From the IMG/VR virus record IMGVR_UViG_3300042463_001197, positions 1 to 51,378 of that record: a stretch of 51,378 bases of DNA. One strand, written 5' to 3'. The notes under the pieces were generated by a model. The model was not told the DNA's origin. It saw only the letters and a list, made by a program, of their open reading frames with translations, and ran no database searches. The stretch's first letter is position 1, and the number at the start of each line of letters is the position of its first letter. Source of the DNA: a virus. This document shows positions 16,719 through 24,867 of this stretch, in pieces. Position numbers and translations under genes: made by a program.

Positions 16719-17002
16719 CTAACGAAGATACGACAACCTCAAACGTAGCAATGCCGCCGTCTGACTATCCAAAGACAGGCGCAACCTGGAGACTCTTTAG
16801 TGTAAAACCCGATGTCTTTCGTAGGTTTGAAACCGGGCGTAATAAATTTGAGCGTTGGTCTAAGTACTTAGATTTGACTGACGACACTCATAAGGAGATC
16901 TTTGATTATGCTAAGAAGAACAAAGGTAAAAAGACCATCGTACTTCAGTGCAGCGAAACGGGTGCAATGCGCAGCATTAGAAAACGTGCCGTGAATGAAT
17001 AA
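16715..17002 (+). CDS. Small conserved phage protein
   Basis: A 95-residue, basic protein with RLFSVKPDVFRRFETGRNKF, ERWSKYLDLTDDTHKEIFDY and TGAMRSIRKRA. The same blocks occur, in my memory, in small proteins of T4-like phages upstream of the ribonucleotide reductase genes. The many Arg/Lys near both ends suggest nucleic-acid or protein binding. It ends the late-side cluster; a promoter follows at once. Confidence 0.55.
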   Translation: MTNEDTTTSNVAMPPSDYPKTGATWRLFSVKPDVFRRFETGRNKFERWSKYLDLTDDTHKEIFDYAKKNKGKKTIVLQCSETGAMRSIRKRAVNE

Positions 17003-17007
17003 AATTA

Positions 17008-17036
17008 TTTACATTTGACCTTTGCTGATATATAGT
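17008..17036 (+). promoter_or_regulatory. Early promoter before nrdB
   Basis: TTTACA (17008-17013), 17-bp spacer, TATAGT (17031-17036). It belongs to the set of strong sigma70-type promoters in this window, with one mismatch in the -10. Confidence 0.7.
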
Positions 17037-17051
17037 AAACTATAACAAGAA

Positions 17052-17076
17052 GGGCTACGTAATGTGGCCCGTTTTT
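17052..17076 (+). terminator. Hairpin plus T-run in nrdB leader
   Basis: Stem GGGCTAC/GTGGCCC (17052-17058, 17064-17070; one G-T pair) with a GTAAT loop, followed by GTTTTT. It lies 15 nt after the -10 box, so it either ends transcripts from upstream or attenuates the nrdBA transcript. Confidence 0.65.
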
Positions 17077-17092
17077 ATGTAAAAAAAATCAT

Positions 17093-18073
17093 ATGGATCA
17101 TAGCATTTTCGAAGAACAAGTATCACGTAAACCAAATCATTATTCATGGGCCGAACAATTCATTGAGGCTATGCATAATGGATTTTGGACTGACAAAGAA
17201 TTTACATTCAAACCTGACCTCCATGATTTCCGAACAATCCTCAATGACCAGGAACGCGAAATTGTAGTACGTACTCTTTCGGCAATTGGTCAGATTGAAG
17301 TTGCGGTTAAAACCTTCTGGGCAAAGCTTGGAGAAAACCTCCCGCATCCATCTTTACAAGATCTCGGATACGTAATGGCTAACACCGAGGTTATTCATAA
17401 TAATGCATATGAACGTCTGCTAACTGTACTTGATCTTGAAGATGTGTTTGAAGAAAACCTCAAGCTTGAGTGGATTCAAGGACGTGTCAAGTATTTACGT
17501 AAATACACTCATCGATTCTACAAGGACTCCAAGAAGCAATACCTATATGCTTTGATACTATTCACGCTACTCGTTGAAAACGTATCGCTCTTTAGTCAGT
17601 TCTATGTCATCAATTGGTTTGGAACATTCAAGAATGTTCTTAAGCACACTGATCAGCAAGTCAAGTATACACGTAATGAAGAAACGATTCATGCTCTTGT
17701 TGGAATTAAATTGATCAATACTATTCGTGAAGAACATCCCGAATTGTTTGACGCTGAACTTGAGGAAAGAATTTCGAAAGCTTTAACTGATGCATACCGC
17801 GCTGAAAGCACGATTGTTGATTGGATGGTAAATGGCATTGATGAAGAAAATTTAAGTGCTCCTATTCTAAAGGAACTTATCAAGCAACGCATCAACGATT
17901 CTGTTACTGAAATTGGCTTTGCTAAACCGTTTGAGATTGATGATGAACTGATCGGTAAGACCACGTGGTTCTATGAACAGATTCATGGCAACAACATGAC
18001 AGATTTTTTTCATTCGAAGCCCGTCGAATATTCTAAGAAGAATCAAAGCTTTGATGAGCAGGAACTGTTCTAA
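17093..18073 (+). CDS. nrdB: Ribonucleotide reductase, class I small subunit
   Basis: The 326-residue radical-generating subunit of class I ribonucleotide reductase, which with NrdA turns ribonucleotides into deoxynucleotides for phage DNA. Seen: E99-x-x-H102 followed by Y106 (TEVIHNNAYERL), the usual first metal-ligand motif and radical tyrosine; ENVSLFSQFY with another ligand Glu; and NEETIHALVG, the second E-x-x-H. Where most NrdB proteins have an Asp ligand upstream, this one reads QIEVAVKTFW, with a Glu. The C-terminal tail (DEQELF) fits the peptide that docks into NrdA. It is followed by nrdA after 18 nt, forming one operon from the promoter at 17008. Confidence 0.95.
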   Translation: MDHSIFEEQVSRKPNHYSWAEQFIEAMHNGFWTDKEFTFKPDLHDFRTILNDQEREIVVRTLSAIGQIEVAVKTFWAKLGENLPHPSLQDLGYVMANTEVIHNNAYERLLTVLDLEDVFEENLKLEWIQGRVKYLRKYTHRFYKDSKKQYLYALILFTLLVENVSLFSQFYVINWFGTFKNVLKHTDQQVKYTRNEETIHALVGIKLINTIREEHPELFDAELEERISKALTDAYRAESTIVDWMVNGIDEENLSAPILKELIKQRINDSVTEIGFAKPFEIDDELIGKTTWFYEQIHGNNMTDFFHSKPVEYSKKNQSFDEQELF

Positions 18074-18079
18074 TACGTG

Positions 18080-18087
18080 TATAAATT
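18080..18087 (+). promoter_or_regulatory. Late-type box (TATAAATT) before nrdA
   Basis: TATAAATT four bases before the ATG at 18092. It suggests a second, late transcript and supports 18092 over the GTG at 18077 as the start codon. Confidence 0.35.
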
Positions 18088-18091
18088 GATT

Positions 18092-19744
18092 ATGGAAACA
18101 AATTGTTATTGGCTCAATAAAGATAGCCGCAAATTTTTAAGTCGTGGCTATCTTCTTGAGGGAGAAACTGCTGAAGTGCGGATTCGCGATATTGCTGAAG
18201 GTGCCGAAAAGATTTTAGGAATCCCTGGATTTGCTGATAAGTTCGAGCGGTATATGCTTCTTGGATATTATTCGTTGTCTAGTCCTATTTGGTCTAACTT
18301 CGCGCGCACTCGGGGATTACCTATCAGTTGCTTTGGAAGTTATATTGAAGATACACTTGAGGCTATCACTGGATATAAGCTCGCGGAAATCAGCATGATG
18401 ACCAAAGGCGGCGGTGGTACAAGTGCATACTTTGGTGCGCTTCGTGGTCGCGGTGCTCCAATCGGCAGTGGCGGGCAGTCAACCGGAAGTGTTCACTTTA
18501 TGGAACTGTATGATAAGCTGATGAACGTTGTTTCACAAGGCAACGTTCGTCGTGGATCATTTGCAGCATACCTACCAATTGACCACCCTGATATTGAAGA
18601 GTTCCTTAAGATCCGCGGAGAAGGTAATTCAATCCAGGACATGTCTATTGGCGTTACGGTCAGTGATCAATGGATGCGTGAAATGGTCGATGGCGATAGT
18701 TCCAAGCGTAAGATTTGGGGACTCGTAATCAAGAAGCGTTTTGAGTCTGGGTATCCATACATATTCTTCAGCGACAACGCTAATAATAATGCGCCTGATG
18801 TTTACAAGCAGCAGGACATGAAGATACATGCAAGTAACCTTTGTACTGAGATCTTCCTTCCAACTACAAAGGATGAAAGCTTTGTATGCGATCTTAGCTC
18901 GATGAACCTTGAAAAGTGGGACGAGTTTTCTAAGACAGATGCAGTTGAAACACTGGTTTATTTCCTCGACGCTGTTATGACGGAGTTCATCAACAAGACC
19001 GAAGGCGTTCCATTTATGGAAGCTCCAAGAAAGTTTGCAATTCGCCACCGTGCTCTTGGTGTTGGCGTATTGGGTTGGCATAGCTTGCTACAGAAAAAGA
19101 TGATTCCGTTTGAAGGAATGGAAGCACAGTTCCTTAACATGGACATCTGGAAATTTATTCGTGAACGCGCTGATGCTGCAACGACTGAATTGGCCGGTCT
19201 CTATGGAGAGCCTGAAGTATGTAAGGGTTATGGCCGTCGCAATACAACCACTCTTGCAATTGCTCCAACAACTTCAAGTTCATTCATCCTCGGTCAAGTA
19301 TCTCCGTCGATTGAACCGCTTAACAGTAACTACTTTGTCAAGGATCTTGCAAAAGGAAAGTTCACTTATCGCAATCCATACCTAGCTGAACTGCTTAAGA
19401 CTAAGCAGCGCGACAACACTGAAGTGTGGAAGGATATCCTTGTTCATGGTGGAAGTGTACAACATCTTGACTTCTTGACTCCCGAAGAAAAGGCAGTGTT
19501 TAAGACCTTTGGTGAAATCTCGCAGAAGGAAATTGTTACACAAGCCGTTCAACGTCAGCGATATATAGATCAAGGGCAGAGTCTAAATCTTATGATTGGC
19601 CCGAAAGTCAAACCAAAAGAGGTTAATGAATTAATGATCTATGCGTGGGAAAACGGTATTAAAAGCTTATACTATCAACGCAGCGCAAATCCAGCACAGG
19701 AACTCGCGCGTAGCATCTTAACATGTAGCACATGTGAATCATGA
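18092..19744 (+). CDS. nrdA: Ribonucleotide reductase, class I large subunit (short form)
   Basis: The catalytic subunit, 550 residues from the ATG at 18092; a GTG at 18077 would add five. It lacks the N-terminal ATP-cone of E. coli NrdA (761 residues), so it should not show dATP inhibition through that domain. Seen: C80 in SCFGSY (redox Cys), N249-x-C251-x-E253 in NLCTE (radical Cys and its acid), C266 in CDLSSMNL (second redox Cys), GTSAYFGALRGRGAPI, SLYYQRS near the end (radical-transfer tyrosines) and the C-terminal CSTC pair that is re-reduced by a thioredoxin or glutaredoxin, possibly the small one at 31790. It overlaps the next gene by four bases. Confidence 0.95.
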   Translation: METNCYWLNKDSRKFLSRGYLLEGETAEVRIRDIAEGAEKILGIPGFADKFERYMLLGYYSLSSPIWSNFARTRGLPISCFGSYIEDTLEAITGYKLAEISMMTKGGGGTSAYFGALRGRGAPIGSGGQSTGSVHFMELYDKLMNVVSQGNVRRGSFAAYLPIDHPDIEEFLKIRGEGNSIQDMSIGVTVSDQWMREMVDGDSSKRKIWGLVIKKRFESGYPYIFFSDNANNNAPDVYKQQDMKIHASNLCTEIFLPTTKDESFVCDLSSMNLEKWDEFSKTDAVETLVYFLDAVMTEFINKTEGVPFMEAPRKFAIRHRALGVGVLGWHSLLQKKMIPFEGMEAQFLNMDIWKFIRERADAATTELAGLYGEPEVCKGYGRRNTTTLAIAPTTSSSFILGQVSPSIEPLNSNYFVKDLAKGKFTYRNPYLAELLKTKQRDNTEVWKDILVHGGSVQHLDFLTPEEKAVFKTFGEISQKEIVTQAVQRQRYIDQGQSLNLMIGPKVKPKEVNELMIYAWENGIKSLYYQRSANPAQELARSILTCSTCES

Positions 19745-19956
19745 AAGATTACGAAGACTCCTATATAACGACTCCAATCAAAAGCCCATTATTTGAATCT
19801 GTTGCATTATTGGTCGTGATGCCATTTATGATAATCGGATTAGCTTTGGCATTTATATTCATTTTGATTACTCTTTTGGTTATGTGGCCTATTGTGCCTT
19901 TCTTTGTTTATGCTGAACGTAAAAAAGAATTAACCGCAGATGATCGAGAAGAATAA
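19741..19956 (+). CDS. Small membrane protein
   Basis: A 71-residue protein with one long hydrophobic segment (about residues 19-52: ESVALLVVMPFMIIGLAL, then IFILITLLVMWPIV), enough for one or two passes, and a charged tail (YAERKKELTADDREE). The start overlaps the nrdA stop (ATGA). The function is unknown; phage membrane proteins of this size include holins and superinfection-exclusion proteins, but nothing here decides between them. Confidence 0.6.
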   Translation: MKDYEDSYITTPIKSPLFESVALLVVMPFMIIGLALAFIFILITLLVMWPIVPFFVYAERKKELTADDREE

Positions 19957-20149
19957 ATGTGCATGCTGTAAGAATGTTTATGAAATCATGTGGGACGATG
20001 ACACCGATGATTATTATTCAGACAGCATTGAAGATGATGATGACTCTATTTGTGAAGATGAACAATATCCTGAGTATTGTCCTTTTTGTGGAGTACATCG
20101 CGAGTATGGCGGTGAAGAAGATGGCTATGACTCATACAATGATAAATAG
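19940..20149 (+). CDS. Small acidic zinc-ribbon-like protein
   Basis: A 69-residue protein with two Cys pairs, CACC near residue 7 and CPFCG near residue 47, separated by a very acidic stretch (DDDTDDYYSDSIEDDDDS). Two CxxC knuckles of this spacing usually bind one zinc. The acidic linker suggests binding to a basic partner or mimicry of nucleic acid. It overlaps the end of the membrane protein gene by 17 nt. Confidence 0.55.
   Translation: MIEKNKCACCKNVYEIMWDDDTDDYYSDSIEDDDDSICEDEQYPEYCPFCGVHREYGGEEDGYDSYNDK
20141..20148 (+). promoter_or_regulatory. Late-type box (GATAAATA)
   Basis: GATAAATA six bases before the ATG at 20155, overlapping the preceding stop codon. Confidence 0.35.
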
Positions 20150-20154
20150 ATTGT

Positions 20155-20589
20155 ATGAGCCCATGGACATATCAAAACATTATCTTCGTTAAGGAAAACG
20201 CCGAACTAAAAATTGCCGAAGGCTGTATCGGATTCGTCTATGAAATTACAGATGTCTCAAACGGTAAAAAGTACATTGGTAAAAAGCTGCTAATCACCAA
20301 AAGAAAACGTCCTCCGCTTAAAGGTCAAAAGAGAAAACGTATTGACATTATTCAAAGCGATTGGGAAAAGTATTGCGGTAGTAGCGAAACAGTTAAGCTA
20401 CTGGTTAAGGATCGACCTGATGATTTCCGTCGTGAAATACTTGAGTTCTGTAAAGCAAAGGGTGAACTATCGTACATTGAAGCAAAGTGGCAATTTGCAA
20501 AAGAAGTGCTGCTAAGGGATGATTTCTATAACGAGTTTATCGGCTGTCGAATTAATGCCAGTCATTTGAAAAATCTTTGGAAAAAGTAA
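20155..20589 (+). CDS. GIY-YIG-type nuclease domain protein
   Basis: A 144-residue protein. Seen: GFVYEITDVSNGKKYIGKKL, a GIY-YIG-like motif pair (VYEIT and KYIGK), then SDWEKYCGSS, the catalytic-helix candidates DFRREILEFC and a Glu in SYIEAKWQFAKEVL. Known: GIY-YIG enzymes cut DNA using the two Tyr, an Arg and a Glu. I recall this as a conserved stand-alone protein of T4-like phages rather than a homing nuclease, since it lacks DNA-binding repeats such as NUMOD. A structural or DNA-repair role is possible. Confidence 0.7.
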   Translation: MSPWTYQNIIFVKENAELKIAEGCIGFVYEITDVSNGKKYIGKKLLITKRKRPPLKGQKRKRIDIIQSDWEKYCGSSETVKLLVKDRPDDFRREILEFCKAKGELSYIEAKWQFAKEVLLRDDFYNEFIGCRINASHLKNLWKK

Positions 20590-20618
20590 TTTACATTGCG
20601 TCCAATTTTGGTTATAAT
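20590..20618 (+). promoter_or_regulatory. Early promoter before RNase H
   Basis: TTTACA (20590-20595), 17 bp, TATAAT (20613-20618); both hexamers fit the window's consensus. Confidence 0.85.
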
Positions 20619-20640
20619 TTAAATCTAAAGAAACAATATT

Positions 20641-21513
20641 ATGTCTATTTTAGTTGACTACAGCGGAATCGCAATTGCGAGTATCTTTTCTCAGGTTAAG
20701 AACGACAAGATCGAAGAATCATTCATTCGCCACCTGATCCTAAATACTCTAAGAATGTATAATGTAAAGTACCGAGCCAAGTATGGTCAGATGGTATTGG
20801 CATGTGATGGGGGTTCCTGGCGGAAGACATACTACTCTTACTACAAAGCTTCGCGCCGCAAAGGTCGAGAAGAGTCGACCCTTGATTGGACTGAGATCTT
20901 TCGTATCCTCAATAAGGTTAAAGACGAGATTTCTACACATCTTCCTTATAAAGTCATTCAGACTGATGGCGCAGAGGCGGACGATATCATTGGCACTCTT
21001 GTTGCCAATACTCAAGAGTTTGGTCAGTATGAGCCAGTTATGATTATTAGCGCTGACAAGGACTTCATTCAGCTGCAGCGTTATGACAATGTTCAACAGT
21101 TCAGCCCTATGACTAAGAAGTTGCTAACTGATAAGAATCCGCATCGTTACCTCTTTGAGCATATCATAAAAGGAGACGGTGGTGACGGCATCCCAAACAT
21201 TCTTTCAGCTGACGAAGTATTTGTTACTGAAGGCATGCGTCAGACTCCAGTTCGTTCGACTAAAATCGAGGATTGGTATGCTGCATATAAGAATGGTACT
21301 ATTGAATCTGTTCTTGGCGAAAATACATATCGTAACTATGTTCGCAACCGCACTCTAATTGATCTTGAATGTACTCCATCGGATTTACGCGATGTTATCA
21401 TTAATACATACAATGAGGCGCCTGTTGTTGGTAACTCAAAGGTGCTTAACTATCTGATTAGCAACCGATGCAATATGCTTATAGCCTGCGCTGAAGAATT
21501 TTTCATCAAATAA
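20641..21513 (+). CDS. rnh: RNase H / 5'-3' exonuclease (T4 Rnh type)
   Basis: A 290-residue FEN-1-family nuclease, close to the 305 residues of T4 RNase H, which removes RNA primers from lagging-strand fragments. Seen: metal-binding acids in ILVDYSGIA and MVLACDGGSWRKTYY, TDGAEADDIIGTL and MIISADKDFIQLQ, and the helix-hairpin-like IIKGDGGDGIPNILSADEVF. These are the ordered motifs of the 5'-nuclease family. It stands behind its own early promoter with a 22-nt leader and heads a cluster of small conserved genes. Early expression fits a replication role. Confidence 0.92.
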   Translation: MSILVDYSGIAIASIFSQVKNDKIEESFIRHLILNTLRMYNVKYRAKYGQMVLACDGGSWRKTYYSYYKASRRKGREESTLDWTEIFRILNKVKDEISTHLPYKVIQTDGAEADDIIGTLVANTQEFGQYEPVMIISADKDFIQLQRYDNVQQFSPMTKKLLTDKNPHRYLFEHIIKGDGGDGIPNILSADEVFVTEGMRQTPVRSTKIEDWYAAYKNGTIESVLGENTYRNYVRNRTLIDLECTPSDLRDVIINTYNEAPVVGNSKVLNYLISNRCNMLIACAEEFFIK

Positions 21514-21516
21514 GCC

Positions 21517-21975
21517 ATGCATAAATTAAATCGTAAACTACCACATGAGGTATTTGACCTCGTTCAACAAGCGACAAATGTCAATGAACGTGTTCGCATT
21601 CTTCAGGAAAACAATACATTCGAAATTCAGACAATTTTACAAGGAGGATTTCATCCCGGTGTTATTTTCGATCTCCCAGAGGGAGCACCTCCATACACAC
21701 CTGATACTGCGGTGCCTGGACTTCAACCAACCCCGCTACACAAGCAGATTGGTTTCTTAGTCAACTGTGTAAAAGGTAAAGGAAGGTTTGACGAGAAAGA
21801 TCGTTACACACGAATGCGCCGCGAGGCCCAGTTCATCAAGATCCTTGAAATTGCATACTCTAAGGATGCTGAAATTCTAATCGCCATGAAAGATAAAAAG
21901 CTTCATAAGCTGTATCCTTCATTGACGGCGTCGGTTGTTCGTAAGGCATTTCCAAATATTCTACCGAGCAAATGA
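21517..21975 (+). CDS. Conserved T4-like phage protein (DUF6433-like)
   Basis: A 152-residue protein with KLPHEVFDLVQQATN, TILQGGFHPGVIFDLPEGAP and PYTPD, then LVNCVKGKGRFDE and LIAMKDKKLHKLYPSLTASV. I recall these blocks as a widespread phage family without a known function, usually placed near replication genes. The invariant MKDKKLHKLYP segment looks like a binding site for DNA or a protein partner. It starts 3 nt after the RNase H stop and overlaps the zinc-ribbon gene by four bases, so it is co-translated with both. Confidence 0.7.
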   Translation: MHKLNRKLPHEVFDLVQQATNVNERVRILQENNTFEIQTILQGGFHPGVIFDLPEGAPPYTPDTAVPGLQPTPLHKQIGFLVNCVKGKGRFDEKDRYTRMRREAQFIKILEIAYSKDAEILIAMKDKKLHKLYPSLTASVVRKAFPNILPSK

Positions 21976-22232
21976 CATACACTTACCGTTGCAGCGCATG
22001 TAATACACAATGGGAAGATCGGCATCCTATGTCGGAACGTGATGCCCCAACAACAAAGAAATGCCCTCATTGTGAATCTGAAAATACTGTAAAACGCATC
22101 ATCGACTTTGCACCTCGTGTAAGCTATGATGGAGCGAAGACCGTATTACAGCGAGCTGGGTCTGGTTGGAATGACGTGCTAAATAAGATCAAGAAGAGTA
22201 GCGGCCGACATACAAATATAGAAACCCGGTAA
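21972..22232 (+). CDS. Zinc-ribbon protein (FmdB-like)
   Basis: An 86-residue protein with an N-terminal zinc ribbon: YRCSACNTQWEDRHPM and KCPHCESENTVKRII, two CxxC pairs about 28 residues apart. The rest (GAGSGWNDVLNKIKKSSGRH-like tail) is basic and unstructured. The layout matches the FmdB-type regulatory ribbons seen in many phages. Probably binds nucleic acid or RNA polymerase; this is inference from the fold. Confidence 0.7.
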   Translation: MTYTYRCSACNTQWEDRHPMSERDAPTTKKCPHCESENTVKRIIDFAPRVSYDGAKTVLQRAGSGWNDVLNKIKKSSGRHTNIETR

Positions 22233-22236
22233 GACT

Positions 22237-22389
22237 ATGGGTAAGAGTAAAAATAATCGCGATAAGGATAAACGTTCTTACTATAAAGATTATGCATATG
22301 ATTGTCATAATCACAAACCTCGCAAAAAACGCAACCCTGACAATCATAACTCTCCATCGCGTAAGTTTGATCGGACTAAAAGCGTATAA
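22237..22389 (+). CDS. Small basic protein
   Basis: A 50-residue ORF with the start MGKSKNNRDKDKRSYYKDYA and a tail PSRKFDRTKSV; about one third of the residues are Lys or Arg. It fills the space between two conserved genes with 4-nt and 7-nt gaps, so it is likely real. Its charge suggests nucleic-acid binding. I do not recognise it. Confidence 0.55.
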   Translation: MGKSKNNRDKDKRSYYKDYAYDCHNHKPRKKRNPDNHNSPSRKFDRTKSV

Positions 22390-22396
22390 TTAAAAT

Positions 22397-22738
22397 ATGG
22401 GACAAATTACAATACCGTGTAGGTCTGGGGAAGTATCTGATGGTTATCACACCTTTGATGAACTTTACGATCATCGCAGCGCTCTATACATGGCTTTTCT
22501 AAAAGGCCGTCCGCAACACTCATGGATGAGCAAAAGACACTGCGATGATGCCTTATGGGATGGCTGGTTTATTGCTGGCACAACCCTTCCATCGGGTGAC
22601 ATTACATATCATCTTAACGTTAAGTTTTGGGACTCCTTAAAGAAGGCTGGTTTATCTGTTTTAGACAGAGCTCCAAAGTGGGATCGTCATACAAGTAAGG
22701 ATGTCTATAATCGAATCATTGAATACGTTGAAAAATAA
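22397..22738 (+). CDS. Conserved phage protein, function unknown
   Basis: A 113-residue protein with DGYHTFDELYDHRSALYMAF, HSWMSKRHCDDALWDGWFIA and ITYHLNVKFWD, ending APKWDRHTSKDVYNRIIEY. I recall this family from many phages infecting different hosts, without a function. The conserved His, Asp and Trp residues could form a ligand pocket. The stop overlaps the next ATG (TAATG). Confidence 0.65.
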   Translation: MGQITIPCRSGEVSDGYHTFDELYDHRSALYMAFLKGRPQHSWMSKRHCDDALWDGWFIAGTTLPSGDITYHLNVKFWDSLKKAGLSVLDRAPKWDRHTSKDVYNRIIEYVEK

Positions 22739-23367
22739 TGTCGTTTCTTAATCATAATATACCAGTCATCAGATGTATGATTAGAAACGAATTTCTATTC
22801 AATCATACAAAAGGACATAAATTATTTACAAACTGCGATGTTCATACTGTGACGTCGATGGAAGGCAAGTCACCTCTGTTTGAATCGTTTTTAGAAAATG
22901 GTGTAAATTGGACAAGGCGTCCATTGCATGCTTTTGCTTGGAAGGAAGATGCGCCGGTTCGTAAATTAACAGACCATGTTTATTGGGATTGCTTTTCTAG
23001 TTATGTAGACGTTTCTATTAGACATCGCTTACAAGGTCTTAGAGCACAATTGGTTTTACCTTCAAATGAAAAGCTTGAGGGACAATACCTATTTACTATA
23101 GATTGGTCTTTTGAAAATAAAGGCATTTGTGATTATGGATTTTCTGAAGTATCAGAACATAAATGCGCACATGTATTTAAGATGGACGAAGGAAACTTTT
23201 TTGCATATCCAAACAATCGTATAATTTGGTATGATAAGGCATGGACCTATAATAGAATTCAGTCTAACCCTGGGTACATTATTGATTCTGAAATTTACAG
23301 TGTTGAAGGATCTGCTAAATTGGAATCTACACACGAATATATGACTAATTTTAATGAAGTTAAATAA
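22738..23367 (+). CDS. Hypothetical phage protein
   Basis: A 209-residue protein. Seen: FNHTKGHKLFTNCDVHTVTS, AFAWKEDAPVRKLTDHVYWD and a C-terminal part rich in aromatic residues (FFAYPNNRIIWYDKAWTYNR). There is no known motif, signal or membrane segment. The codon use looks like that of its neighbours. It overlaps the nuclease gene downstream by 14 nt, so the two are translated together. Confidence 0.5.
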   Translation: MSFLNHNIPVIRCMIRNEFLFNHTKGHKLFTNCDVHTVTSMEGKSPLFESFLENGVNWTRRPLHAFAWKEDAPVRKLTDHVYWDCFSSYVDVSIRHRLQGLRAQLVLPSNEKLEGQYLFTIDWSFENKGICDYGFSEVSEHKCAHVFKMDEGNFFAYPNNRIIWYDKAWTYNRIQSNPGYIIDSEIYSVEGSAKLESTHEYMTNFNEVK

Positions 23368-24061
23368 AGATCGTAAATTCTTTGTTCATGATCCTATTGA
23401 TCTTGGGTATGATAACCTAAAGGACAACACCAGTTCTTCAGGCCGAACATACATTACTCCTGAAGGCAAGAAGTATCCAAGCATCACGACCGTACTTGGT
23501 GTACGCTCTAAGGAAGCTATTATGGAATGGCGTAGACGAGTTGGTGAAGAAGAAGCAAATCGCGTATCACGTCATGCAGCTGCTCGTGGAACTGCATTGC
23601 ATACGGTTGCTGAAAACTACATCAACAATGACGTTGAGTATTTTCCGTCTAACACGATGCCACATGTTCGTGCATTGTTCAAAAGCGTAAAGCCAATCAT
23701 CGACACTTACGTCGGTACGGTGGTTCTTCAGGAAAAGCCACTCTATTCTGACCATCTTGGTATTGCTGGTCGTGTTGACCTTGTTGCCGAATTTAACGGC
23801 AAGCTATCAATTGTTGACTTTAAAACGTCTAAGCGCCGCAAAAAACGTGAAGACATTACGAATTACTTTGCACAAGCTACCGCTTATTCAATTATGTTTG
23901 AGGAACGCACTGGAATTCCAGTCCCTCAGTTAGTTATAATTATGGCTGTCGACGATGATCCAAAACCTATTGTGTTTGTTGAAAAACGTAATTCGTGGGT
24001 AGAAGAACTCCAAGGCGCGATTCTCGAGTACAACAAATCAATCCTATTTGGACATGCATAA
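23354..24061 (+). CDS. PD-(D/E)XK exonuclease (Cas4/RecB-like, MGME1 type)
   Basis: A 235-residue nuclease. Seen: ARGTALHTVAENYI, the helix with a metal-binding His, then GIAGRVDLVAEFNGKLSIVD followed by FKTSK, which together make the D ... D-x-K core, and YFAQATAYSIMFEERTG, the QxxxY motif. This order defines RecB-family single-strand exonucleases such as Cas4 and mitochondrial MGME1. It probably processes DNA ends in replication, recombination or host DNA breakdown. It overlaps the ClpP-like gene by 8 nt. Confidence 0.85.
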   Translation: MKLNKDRKFFVHDPIDLGYDNLKDNTSSSGRTYITPEGKKYPSITTVLGVRSKEAIMEWRRRVGEEEANRVSRHAAARGTALHTVAENYINNDVEYFPSNTMPHVRALFKSVKPIIDTYVGTVVLQEKPLYSDHLGIAGRVDLVAEFNGKLSIVDFKTSKRRKKREDITNYFAQATAYSIMFEERTGIPVPQLVIIMAVDDDPKPIVFVEKRNSWVEELQGAILEYNKSILFGHA

Positions 24062-24710
24062 CCAAACACTATTACGTAACGGCAAAGGTCTATTAGACCT
24101 TATTAAAGGATCATCACAGTCAGAATCATTTAGCGCAGACTATGGCTGCATTAAGGATTATTACTTATCAGATGAAATTGGAAGTCCAGATGATTATACA
24201 CAAATGATACAGGATATTCGTTCATCGCGTCAAACCGATGTAGTTAAGCTTCATATCAATTGTCCAGGTGGTAACCTATTTACGACCATTCAGATTCTTC
24301 AAGCAATGGCCGAAAGTGAGGCGCATATTGTCGCAAGTGTCGAAGGAGCATGCATGAGTGCCGCAACTCTCATCTTCTTATGTGCCGATGAATGCATGAT
24401 TACCAACCACAGCATGTTCTTGTTCCACAATTATAGCGGCGGAACATTTGGTAAAGGCGGCGAAATGTACCATGGTGTAATCCACGAACGTAAATGGAGT
24501 GAAGGTTTAATGCGCGACTTATACGGAGACTTTCTGACAAATGACGAAATCACTGAACTCATCAATGATAAGGATATTTGGATGGACGCAAGCCAAGTAC
24601 TTGAACGTCTTGAAAAGCGCGGAAAACTGCACGAGAAGAAAACGAAAGCTGCTGAGAAGGTAAATAACCGAGGAAAAAAGACAAAGGAAGCCACTCTTTT
24701 GACCGAATGA
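24054..24710 (+). CDS. ClpP-like serine protease
   Basis: A 218-residue protein of the ClpP/crotonase fold. Seen: VKLHINCPGGNLFTTIQILQ (the Gly-rich oxyanion region), Ser102 in EGACMSAATLIFL, the nucleophile, and His125 in SMFLFHNYSGG. I start at the ATG at 24054; a TTG six bases upstream is also possible. The Lys-rich C-terminal tail (KKTKAAEKVNNRGKKTK) is unusual for ClpP and may bind DNA, RNA or a partner. Known: T4-like phages use either a gp21 prohead protease or ClpP-like forms; a head protease role is possible, but so is disposal of proteins tagged by the phage tmRNA at 38763. Confidence 0.82.
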   Translation: MHNQTLLRNGKGLLDLIKGSSQSESFSADYGCIKDYYLSDEIGSPDDYTQMIQDIRSSRQTDVVKLHINCPGGNLFTTIQILQAMAESEAHIVASVEGACMSAATLIFLCADECMITNHSMFLFHNYSGGTFGKGGEMYHGVIHERKWSEGLMRDLYGDFLTNDEITELINDKDIWMDASQVLERLEKRGKLHEKKTKAAEKVNNRGKKTKEATLLTE

Positions 24711-24742
24711 CCTAATTTTCACCGAAAACACCCGATTTGGTA

Positions 24743-24782
24743 AAATGCGCAACTTGTTGGTTTTCAACGGTTGCGCATTTTT
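24743..24782 (+). terminator. Rho-independent terminator
   Basis: 11-bp stem AAATGCGCAAC/GTTGCGCATTT (24743-24753, 24770-24780) with a T-run, after the ClpP-like gene. Confidence 0.85.
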
Positions 24783-24816
24783 AATGAAAAAAGGTGAAAA
24801 TTTATGAAAAAAGTTA

Positions 24817-24845
24817 TTTACATCCAGGGAGTTTCCGTTTATAAT
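24817..24845 (+). promoter_or_regulatory. Early promoter
   Basis: TTTACA (24817-24822), 17 bp, TATAAT (24840-24845), followed by GATTCTGTA, a downstream string also found at other early promoters here. Confidence 0.85.
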
Positions 24846-24867
24846 GATTCTGTAACGAAACTACCAC

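Noticed and set aside
18077-18091. GTG start for nrdA
   Set aside because: The ATG at 18092 has a late-type box at the standard distance; the five extra codons are not family-like. It stays possible.
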